The translations under genes were made by a program, and so were the position numbers. Below are positions 54,869 through 64,000 of a stretch of 64,000 nt of DNA, one piece after another. The stretch is taken from assembly GCA_037447655.1 (NCBI GenBank), contig JBBHKE010000591.1, positions 113,834-177,833 on the forward strand. The letters are read 5' to 3'. How positions within the stretch are numbered: position 1 is the first letter of the stretch; every line of letters begins with the position of its first letter. This DNA is from Zygnema cylindricum (taxonomy: Eukaryota > Streptophyta > Zygnematophyceae > Zygnematales > Zygnemataceae). Below the pieces are notes generated by a model. The model searched no databases. It had not been told where the DNA came from and saw nothing but the letters and a program-made list of their open reading frames with translations.

Positions 54869-57800
54869 ATCCTGCTTCGCTACCGGAACCTTCCGACATT
54901 TCCGATTTCCCCAAATCACTCATATACCCCTTTTGACCTCCTTGACTTTCATCCTTCACATAATTTTCGTCCAATTTATGATCATTTCCCAAATTCGAAT
55001 TTTGTCTCCAATTTCCGAACATTCGAGGATTTCCTCTCCCACCTCCCTCTCCCTCTCTCAAAAAAAAACGAGAATTTTGCTCTACAAATTGCTTTGGATC
55101 CTCACTCTCTCCTCTCCCTCTCCCTCCCCCTCCGCCTCCCCCTCCCCCTCCTCCTCCCCCTCCCCCTAAAACTGTTCCATGCAGCCTCCCTCTCCGTTCC
55201 GTTTTTCGGAATTTTCCGTGACGACAAAAATTCCTTCGAAAAATTGTCGAATATTTTTTGTCGAAGCTTCCAAGAAACTTCCGAAACTGAAGTCAAAAAA
55301 AAAGAGTCCAAATTTTGACGCTGCCCCGCTAAATTTTTCAGCTGCCCGAAAAAAATCCTCCGATGCGCCGATTTTAGAACGAGAATCAAATACCAAAATT
55401 AGTGTGGATTCAAAGGCAGAAAAAGACAAAATAGGGGAAGGAGAGGAGGTGGAGGAGGAGAAGGAGGGGAAGCTTTCTTCCGAGAAAAGTTTTCGGGGAG
55501 AAAAAGATTTTCGGGCAGCTTCAAAAAAAGATGTTTTGGTGGCGTGTGGATTGACTTCGGCGGCGATTGGAGGAGCGGGAATTATTTTGAGAGAGGTAGA
55601 GATTTTTGAGGGGGTGGAGGGAGAGGAAGAGCTTTTTGGAGGGGGTGGGGGGAGGAGTAGGGGTTTTTGGAGGAAGTGGAGGGAGAGGTAGAGGTTTCTG
55701 GGAGGGGCGGAGAGAGAGGAAGCGGAGGAGAGCGAGGGTAGGAGGAAGAGGAGGGAAGAGAGGGTAGGAGGAAGAGGGAGAGATTGGGGGGAGAGGGGGA
55801 GCGAGAGAGGAAATGGGGGCTGGAGGGTAGAATCTTTTGCTGAGTTAGATTGGTGTAGAAAAGGGAAGGGAGAGGGAGGGAAAGGAAGGGGGAGGGGGAT
55901 ATAACTTTTTGGTGGTTGCGGGAGGGGAGAGATGTAAAAGGAGAGGGAGAGGGGAAGAGAGGGAGGGGAGGACGGATTGTAAATGGAGAAGAGGGAGAGG
56001 AAGCGAGGGAGAGGGAGAGAGAGGGAGAGACACCTGGCTGCGAGAGTGGGATGGGCATCTTGAAGGCAGAGTTTCACCCCCTCCAACTGAGAGTGCATGG
56101 AACGCAGTTGAGACTCACATTCGCGTTGCATTTCTCGCGCCTAAAAAACAAAAAATAAATCACTTCATATTATTTCAAATAAACAGAAACAAGAACAAAT
56201 ATCAGATTCAGAGGAGGAAAAAAGTGATAACTTATTAGCAACAATTTACGATATTAAGCTGGTTAAAAGAAAAAAAAAAATGATCGCAGGCGATAAAACA
56301 GCTGAAAAAAACTAAACCCAAATAATTTTAAAAATTGTCGACGTTTTAAAAGCAATCAATGAAGAATAAAAAAAACCATATTTTCTAGAAAGTAATACAA
56401 ATGAAAGGGAAGAATACCCACAAGAAGAAGGAAATTGAAGAGAGATAATTGGAAAGGAGATATACAAATTAAAGGAAGAACCAACAAAAGGAAAAAAGAA
56501 GGGAAAGAATTAAAACAAGAAGGAAGAAAATAAAACAAGAAGAGAGAAAATAAATCAAGAAAGAAAATAAAACAAGAAGATAGAAAATAAAAAATGAAGA
56601 GAGAAAATAAAACAAGAAGAAAGAAAATAAAACAAGAAGAGAGAAAATAAAACAGGAAGAGAGAAAATAAAACAAGAAGAAAGAAAATAAAACAAGAAGG
56701 GAGAAAATAAAACAAGAAGAAAAAAAAAAAACAAGAAGAAAAAAAAAAAAAAAAGAAAAAAAATAAAAAAAAAAAATAAAAAAAAAAAAAAGAAGAGAGA
56801 AAATAAAACAAGAAAAAAGAAAATAAAACAAGAAGAGAGAAAATAAAACAGGAAGAGAGAAAATAAAACAAGAAGAAAGAAAATAAAACAAGAAGGGAGA
56901 AAATAAAACAAGAAGAGAGAAAATAAAACAAGAAGAGAGAAAATAAAAAATGAAGAGAGAAAATAAAAAAAAGAAAGAAAATAAAACGAGAAGAAAGAAA
57001 ATAAAACAAGAAGAGAGAAAATAAAATAAGAAGAGAGAAAATAAAATAAGAAGAGAGAAAATAAAACAAGAAGAGAGAAAATAAAACAAGAAGAGAGAAA
57101 ATAAATAAAGAAGAGAGAAAATAAATAAAGAAGAAAGAAAATAAAACAAGAAGAGAGAAAATAAAACAAGAAGAGAGAAAACGAAACAAGAAGAAAGAAA
57201 ATAACAAAAGAAAAGAAAGAGAAATATCTCTACCTCTTCTGTGGCTGCTTGAGCCTGTTGGTGTAATCCTCGAACCAATCCCAAAAGAGTTGTCATCCCC
57301 TTTTCCAATTCCATTCCACCCGCAAAAAAATTATTCCTATTTTCATTCCCATTTCTATTTTCATTTCCTTTCCCATTTCTGTTTATACTTTCATTCTCAT
57401 CTCCATTTTCATTTTCTTTTCCAATTCCGTTTCCATGTCCATGTTCGTTTCCGTTTCCGTTTTCTTTTCCGTTCCTGTTCCCATTTCCGTTTCTATTCTC
57501 GACTTCTTCCGGATCTACCCCTTTATACCCTAATTCGGGAGAGGATTCTGGGCCTCGTCTACGAGTGCCAGGTGGCAACCTGGGAGGAGAGGAAGGTCCC
57601 AGAATTCCCGCATAGGACGAAAGCGCCGGCATGCTTCTACAGCTTCCCTGATAGGTCCGCCTTTGTCTTTTACTGTAAAGAAAACAAGGGAAGGGGAGGA
57701 GAGGCGAGGGGAGGGAGAAGGAAAGGGAAGGGAAATAAAAGAGAAGGAAAGAACTATTAGAAGAAGAAAGATTAGAAAAGGGCGATCAAGAAGACGAAAA

Positions 57801-60692
57801 AAAAATCAATACGTTTTTTAATTGAAATTGATAATGTTTTGTGGACATGTTAGTGGCCGTTTTCATTAAGCTTCTTGAATGCTTCAATTCTTCAATCTGT
57901 GAATTGTTCACTTTATTGCCTCAACAATTGTTAAATAGCTTTCTTCAATTACAGAATTCTTACATTCTTAAATAATTTTAAGTCTTTTAATAAGTTGTCA
58001 TTTTGTAATCCCTATAATTTATTTTAAGGTCAAATCAAATCAAAGATTGTTTACTTCTTTGAGACACCCAACTCAAAAGAAAATGAAAAAATAGACCAAA
58101 AACAACAACAACAATAATAATAATACCCATCATTGAAGAACACATACAATAGTTGGTGTGTACCAATACAATAATAATCATTATTAACAAACACATAAAA
58201 AAATTGGTTGGATTTATACCAAATATTGTGGTCGGATTCTTCGACGTTTTCGTACGAGAGAGTATATTTTGCCAAAGTTTTTGTGAGATCGTACGGTCCG
58301 TGAAAAAGAGGTTCCGGAAAAGATCTCAAAGAAGAAGATTCTTTTTGGATTTTAGTGTCTTTTTTGTCGTCTTCTGAGGGTTCAGAAATGTCCGGAGTCT
58401 CGAGTTCCACCTGTGAGAAATTTCAAACAATGGATTAAAAAAAAAATCGGTTGGTTTTTCGAAATTTGGAAAGGATTTGAAATATTTCAAAAAAAAACTA
58501 AATGGAATGTTTTGAAATGTTTCTGACATTTGGCGATGTTTGGAAAAGTAAATTTTTAAATTTTTTCGGAATGTGTTGGAAAATTGATTACTATAATTTT
58601 TTGATTTTTTTTAATTTGAAAATTCGCAGTATTGGCATTTGGGAATTTTAAGACTTCAGGCGATTTTTCGAGCAATTAATGATAATTGATTGGAAAATGA
58701 AAATTATAATTCATTTTTAGTTAATGAATTCGATTTTATTTTAAATCGGGAATTAGAAATTGTATAAACTAGACATTGAAAAATAATAATGAAAAGAAAA
58801 ATTGAAAAGAAAAATGCAAAAGAAAAATCACATTGGAAATTTGAGAAGAAAAACAATGAAGAGATTTAAAATTAGACATAATATCTGGAGATTTGTTGTC
58901 AAATTGAACATTCAAAAATAGTAAACAATTTTACTACTTTTCAACTAATAGAAACTTCAAATTGAACTAAAAAATCAAATGCTTGAGTTGTTTTTCCCTT
59001 TTACATCAACTATTGCACCCACTTAAATTTTACACAAGAAGTAAAAATAAATAATGAATCACCAATTATTTTTAAAACATGCAATTAAATTATAGAACTC
59101 CAAAAATCAATCCCACAATTACATTCTCAGTTTTTATCATGAAGCTAAGAAACTATATAAAAATTCCCCTTCTAAAGCTATAAAACATTACCTTCTTAGT
59201 TCTTATTATGAAGCTAATAAACCACAACAACCAATTCTTTTCTTTTCCTCCTCTTTTGTCCTTTTCTCTTACCTCAATTGAAGGCGGAAGCAAATCAAAA
59301 AGTTTCGCATAACTCGACGCTCGCATGACTCGATGGAGCGATTTAAAAAATGGAGTTTCGCGCAATTCCCTTTTCTGGGCCATCGCACTATACACTATTG
59401 GCAACTATTTTCCACCCCCAACCAATATATATAAACATAAATAAATAAATAAACAAACAAACAAACAAATGACTCTAACAACTAATTTCAAGTTCCAAAA
59501 CAAATCTTCATATCTTATTTATACCGGGTTTGATTAATTATGATAACTCGATTAATGCACCATCCAACTAGATAATAGACACCATTTCGAATTAGTATTA
59601 AATTATGTACCAATTAGAAAAAAAAAAATACTTTGACAAAGTTTGGAAGGTGGAATTTCCCGCACTTAAAAAAATGATCGACTTCGAAACATTGAATATC
59701 CCAGATTTTTTTTTTCCAAAGCTAGTTGTCGCGTCTACGAGAATCACCATTCTTCCATAATCTACACTACTTCCGGTGCCCGATATATCCACAGTAATTA
59801 TGGTGTCGTATACCGATTGACCACATTCAACGATCGGGTGGACCACAATCCACACTAAATAAGGTGTCATGTCTAGCAACACATGAAATAACACTCACCA
59901 CCCAAAAATCCCCGCGAATTACGGTAAAAAAAAGTACAACGCACGAATAAATAAATAAAATAAATAACATCATTTTCCAGGGGTGTGGCACATGATACCA
60001 ATATTACTAAAAAAACCCATTTGTCAATCCACACTAATTGATGTACCGATGCGCTTACCATAACAAGACGAAGGTGACCTTGGGGCGCGTTTTCGTCTCC
60101 TAGCGTCTGTCTCGCGAGGACTTTGACTTCCGTAGGAGCCTCAAAGGCCCACACCCAATAAAGAAAATCCTTGTTGGAGGCTGTACGGTCACCGTACGGA
60201 AAATCGTACGGTTCCGTACGGTTCCGTACGGACGGTACCGCTAGGCGGTGTTTCAAGCTGCTCAGTTTCCGGCTGTAATTGGCCGCGAAAACGCTCTGCG
60301 AATGGAGCACAAATAGGGGTTTTAAGGAAAAAATGTAGATGTTTATGGGGTATAAAGGGGTAATAAAAGTGGGTAAGTTGGCGATATTAGTGGCGATAAA
60401 AATTAAGTAAAAAAGAATGGGGTTAAAAATGGGGTTAAAAAGGGGCTGAAAGGGGTTTTACCTTCATATAAATAAGGGGCATAAGGACATCTCCCGTGTC
60501 TTGATCCTCCAGAAGCATGAAAGTTTCTGAGCCCGCATGCAGCCAAAAAGTCCGTACATTGTGGAGTCCACGCGTGCGATCTGAGGGAGCTTCACACGTG
60601 CGAGAGGCAGTTGCAGTTTCAGTATGGACGTCGGGAGATCCGCCTCTCCCAGAGGGACCTCCCACGTGGGAGCTTTCTACACTATTGGTCAT
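54869..60692 (-). CDS. Multi-exon gene, unrecognised low-complexity/coiled-coil protein
   Basis: Minus-strand exons with agreeing phases: 60692-60462 (MTNSVESSHVGGPSGRGG to MPLIYMK), 60295-60059 (SVFAANYSRKLSSLKHRLAV to NAPQGHLRLVM), about 59394-59273 (MAQKRELRETPFFKSLHRVM), 58410-58220 (VELETPDISEPSEDDKKDTK), 57672-57234 (KRQRRTYQGSCRSMPAL, then a long Asn-Gly/Glu-Asn repeat, then LEKGMTTLLGLVRGLHQQAQ) and 56140-56034 (AREMQRECESQLRSMHSQLE, coiled coil). Further 3' parts are probable at about 55700-55180 (SFFEAARKSFSPRKLFS) and 55160-54869 (Gly-rich, GNPRMFGNWRQNSNLGNDHK, stop TAA), but their splice sites are unclear. The phase between exon 2 and 59394 does not fit, so an exon is probably missing there (59600-59880). 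No known domain is recognised. Confidence 0.5.
56512..57205. repeat. 20-bp minisatellite in an intron
   Basis: About 34 copies of AAGAAGAGAGAAAATAAAAC with small variants (GAAAG, GGGAG, AGGAAG), interrupted by an A-rich patch at about 56720-56800. It occupies the intron between the Asn-Gly-repeat exon and the coiled-coil exon. The long hydrophobic minus-strand frames across it are artefacts of the repeat. Confidence 0.93.
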
Positions 60693-60699
60693 TTTATTT

Positions 60700-61320
60700 T
60701 TGGGTTTTTTGTTATTATTATTATTTTTGAAGGGAAAAATCGAATTGAAAAAATGAATAAATTAATTATAAGAAAATTTTTAACAATTATTATTATTGAT
60801 TATTGATCCATTATCTTTTTTCCTTCCCTCCTTCTCTCCCTTTTTTGCGTTTTTTTTACCCTTCTCTTTTAAAGAAGAGGGAGAGGAGAGGAGGAAAACT
60901 TTAAATATGTTAAGGAAAACGAGGCCGCCGAATGGGACAAAAAGGACATCACTTTTCAAATGACTATTTTTTTTTCCGTATTCCCTCTTATTTTGCGGAG
61001 GCGATAGTTGGCTGTCGCTTCACGGGCAGCCAATCAGAGCGTCGGAAAACTGTGGAAAATTTTTGGACGTTTCCGCGCGCCGAGCCCGCGAATCACGGAA
61101 GACGGCGATGTTTTCGAATTGATCGAGGCGATGATTTGACGTTCGATCCTTTGTACGACAAAAAATAACAAATAGCGCACTTTTATTTCGTAACGCATTT
61201 CATTTCGTATTATATAGTAAAAGAGTTTTAAATCGGCGTTGTGTGGGTATTTTACTTTTTTGCAAGAGGACATATAATACGTGTATTAGTTTTAGGGTTT
61301 TGGAAATAAGGTTTAGAAAG
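60700..61320. other. Upstream region of the minus-strand gene
   Basis: Presumed promoter and 5' flank of the gene starting at 60692. A GA-rich patch lies at 60870-60895. No gene or repeat is otherwise recognised. Confidence 0.4.
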
Positions 61321-61322
61321 TA

Positions 61323-61526
61323 CAACCGTGAACCGTAATTAGCGTTAGTAATTTTTTCGTCGCGTAAAACATCTTTTCTCCGTACACCCTTGTCGAATTT
61401 TGAATTTTGAATTTGAGACCGCCATTCGTAAGCTAAGAATTTTGCCTTTCAATCGCAACCGCCAGATCCACAATCCGACAAGTATGTACGGAGAAGTACA
61501 TTAACACTAATAGCGAGACACGGTTG
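61323..61526. mobile_element. MITE, ~220-bp subfamily
   Basis: The left end CAACCGTGAACCGTAATTAG follows TA (61321-61322); the right end CTAATAGCGAGACACGGTTG is followed by TG, probably a mutated TA. The interior shares the CTCCGTACACCCTTGTCG and CCGACAAGTATGTACGGAG subterminal pair with the other copies, with a local GAATTTT duplication. Confidence 0.8.
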
Positions 61527-61699
61527 TGCATACTGACACACCATATTTGAAACATACTAACAATAGATTAACTAACTAGTTATTAACAATAGATATTTTA
61601 CATAATGTCATAAAGTGCGTACTTTTTTTGATCCGTGCTCTTTAAATGCGTCGGCAGCTAAATCGAGCCGTTAATTCCAATATGTTGACGGCGATATGT

Positions 61700-62135
61700 A
61701 AGAGCTTACAGTGACGGGCAGACGGCTGACGGCAAGTCGCTTGCTATCATAATGAATTTGACACGTGTGCCACCTGTCGCTATCCGGAGGGTTAAGAAAT
61801 CGGACTAGCACAACTGCACAAACCTCACCTAGGGTTTCCCGAACCTTTGGGACCAATACTCGGTACCAACAGTCAGAAAAGCTCCAAGGGTACGGATTAG
61901 TGTACGGAATATATTTATCGGACAGTCACGCTTGTAGTGATGGCAGATGGCTGACGGTAAATCGCTGGCAATCATGGCGAATCTAGGGTGGGTGCCAGCT
62001 GTCACTGTTAGGGGAGCTTGGAGTACGGACCAGCCAGATTTCACATCGGGTATCGCGAACCTTTCGAAATCAATCTCAGGACAAAAGTATCTGATGAGAA
62101 TACGTACGGATGGAAAACCGACAAAGTGTCTGTAA
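61700..62135 (+). repeat. Diverged tandem duplication with coding-like conservation
   Basis: Two segments, about 61714-61900 and 61940-62130, align over about 190 bp (GGCAGA.GGCTGACGG.AA.TCGCT). In one frame they read ADGKSLAI-MNLTRVPPV and ADGKSLAIMANLGWVPAV, then WSTDQPDFTSGIANL and GQKYLMRIRTDGKP in copy 2, which is open to the stop at 62133; copy 1 has two stops. This looks like a duplicated exon of an unknown gene, now decayed in at least one copy. I do not recognise the family. Confidence 0.4.
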
Positions 62136-64000
62136 AGAGTACGGAGGCGTGGAAATGAAGAAAGCATCGGGCAGCTAAGAAACATATCGGTTTTCCGCTA
62201 TTGGAACGGAGAGCCCGTACGTTTCGGTGTCGTATAAGAGCGAAATTTGGTCGGATTTTTTTTTTTTTTTGGAGGAAAAATATTCGCGATTCCGTTAACT
62301 TCTGCACAAAACGGAGGGCTCTCCGTTACAATCGCGATAACTTATGTCGCACTATGGAAAAGGACAAACCAGAAGTGCCAAATTTCGTTGTCTGGTAGGT
62401 TTACAATTTTAAACCACCATAAAATTCTTCGAATTGTACAAAATATGGTGAACAGTTTCAGTGCGTCAAGGAAATCTATTCTATTTTGCGTCAAAGACAG
62501 ATTTGGGTGTCGGCGATTAAAAAGAAAGTTTTTAATATTTTGTTGGCATTTAGGAAACATCGTGGCACAATGAGGTATCAGTAACGAGGAATCTAAAATC
62601 AGTATTGATGAAATTTGTGGTGCGGACTGCAAGAGATTTTGTGTTCTTGATTGTGAAAGAGTGAAGTTTTGCGCCAATCGGGATGGCGATACGTGTATCA
62701 TGCTGAGCAGATACGCGACATCGAATAAAAACAGTTAAAATTCACTTTGTCAGAATTTCCGTACGGATGAATTCCTTTGTTTCTGCCAATGGCTGGACAG
62801 AGTAGGACGACGTTTAGCAATATGAATTGACCGCGGTACAAAATCACACGTGACACTAAGTCAGCACACAGGATAGGCCACCAACAAACTCTAACACATT
62901 AACACGTGTGAACACGCATACACACACGTACACACGCGTACACACGTGGGAATTTGATGTCTGCGACAATATCGATAAAACGTACCGCATCGTCTACTCC
63001 TGTGAACTTTCATACAGGAAATAAAATATCCATGGAATAAAAAATCAGAATAAGGACCGTACTTCGTATACCGTACGTTTTTTGATGACCTTTTAGTTTA
63101 TTACCCGTGCAGAAAACGACAATAAATTAGACGAGATACACTCAGATCGCCCGTAAAGATTTTGAAAAAACTTTTAGGCGTCACAAACAGGACTCTGATT
63201 CGCCCAAAATTTTAAGTAAATTCCACAAAAAAAAATAAAAAGACTTTGAGCCGGGCGACGCGGCGAATCATTAAAAGGTCAAAATATCAAAACGGTTCAT
63301 GCAATGGCGACACCACTGTTTCATATTTCAAAAAATTCGACCGATACGCAAATTGGAAAAGATATCGCCCACCCTAAATTCTTCGTTACCGGCAAAATTT
63401 TTAGGGTTTTTAAGGGTTTTTTAGGGTTTTTTAGGGTTTTCCTTTCTATCATCAATTCGTAAAGTCCGTTAGATCTTTTTATTCGCTGACGTACTTATTC
63501 GAAACCAGGTGCTGTGCTAACGAACGTTTTTTCTAGCGTGCCGATTTTTCACCTAACGAAGACGGATTTTGTCCGTCTACGTTACAGGTTGTGAGAGAGG
63601 ACACCTGGACTCGCACGTGTAAACGATTGCACTCCATTTACGGGGCTCTAGCGGTCAACGGTCAACGGTCAACCATTATGCTGCATTCACACAGGGAATG
63701 AATGATGAATGAGATGAGGAAACGAATCATCCCGTACCATTCATTTCGAAAAAAAACAAAAAACAGAGGCGCCAAAATGACCGACCGCCCAACTGTCAAC
63801 CTTTTTTGAGCGTATCTACGGACAAAAAGTACAATTTGGAGTGTAGCAACGGACAAAATATACGGTCAAGTGAGTCAAAACTTGACAACTGTGGTAAGTC
63901 ATCTTCTTTTCCGCAAACCCTTTTCGGAATGCAAAAATCCGACTTTGAAAAAACATGAAGTCGCTTTTCGAATGATTCATTCGTACTGTACGAAATTTTG
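62136..64000. other. Intergenic end region
   Basis: Contains a 12-bp perfect inverted repeat (AACGGAGAGCCC at 62205-62216, GGGCTCTCCGTT at 62316-62327), a CACACGTA microsatellite-like patch (62895-62950) and TTTAGGG-like words (63405-63445). The open frames here show no recognisable motif, and I see no confident gene. Confidence 0.4.

Noticed and set aside
55179-55691. A 170-codon plus-strand frame, Lys/Glu-rich
   Set aside because: It is opposite probable minus-strand exons of the gene at 54869-60692, which have phase-consistent splice sites upstream. The plus-strand frame has no supporting splice context. Some doubt remains.
56356-57632. Long minus-strand open frames rich in Phe/Leu/Ser, resembling a multi-pass membrane protein
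   Set aside because: They are produced by a 20-bp purine minisatellite whose unit lacks stops in several frames at once. The periodic sequence explains them completely.

Overview
This is a nuclear, intron-rich window from a plant-lineage (streptophyte) genome, most plausibly a charophyte-like alga or other early-diverging plant. That placement is inferred from a GH9 endoglucanase ending in CBM49-like domains, TTTAGGG-type telomere-like sequence, a Ty3/gypsy element primed by initiator-Met tRNA, and a plant-sized sterol isomerase gene. Most of the window is nested transposable elements. Three intron-containing loci with protein-coding character survive, plus one large cellulase pseudogene.

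Layout. (1) 1-8.8 kb: a TA-flanked MITE broken by two hAT-like insertions, a PIF/Harbinger-like element, and an ~880 bp duplicated segment lying on both sides of a 10-N assembly gap and a decayed Ty1/copia element. (2) 9.0-20.4 kb (+): a GH9 endoglucanase gene with tandem CBM49-like domains, three in-frame stops, a lost splice donor and a tandemly duplicated exon segment. The second exon copy is split by a 6.4 kb Ty3/gypsy element with a perfect 5-bp target duplication, and another intron holds a MITE. (3) 21.5-30.2 kb: a second, 5'-truncated gypsy relic inserted in a tandem duplication of minus-strand LINE relics. (4) 30.6-35.5 kb: a possible terminal exon (-) and a two-exon gene (+) for a small single-span membrane protein I do not recognise. 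(5) 36.7-43.0 kb: MITEs, then a nearly full-length LINE with an N-terminal zinc finger, RT and a C-terminal restriction-like endonuclease (R2-like architecture), followed by further LINE tails. (6) 45.5-48.2 kb (-): a complete four-exon EBP/HYDRA1-type sterol Delta8-Delta7 isomerase gene of 220 codons, with telomere-like repeats and a TTGAC-rich minisatellite in its introns. (7) 50.3-54.2 kb: a cluster of MITEs and a LINE tail. (8) 54.9-60.7 kb (-): a multi-exon gene for an unrecognised, low-complexity, coiled-coil-containing protein. (9) 61.3-64 kb: another MITE, a diverged coding-like duplication, and otherwise featureless sequence.

There is no operon-like logic here. The host genes are independent, and the rest records successive transposition. 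The best leads are the restriction-endonuclease LINE with a 3'-terminal hairpin shared by five LINE tails, a 51-bp near-perfect palindrome preserved in two copies, a TA-specific MITE family whose insertion site can be read from a tandem repeat, and a strong excess of GTAC/CGTACGG words in exons, introns and spacers alike.
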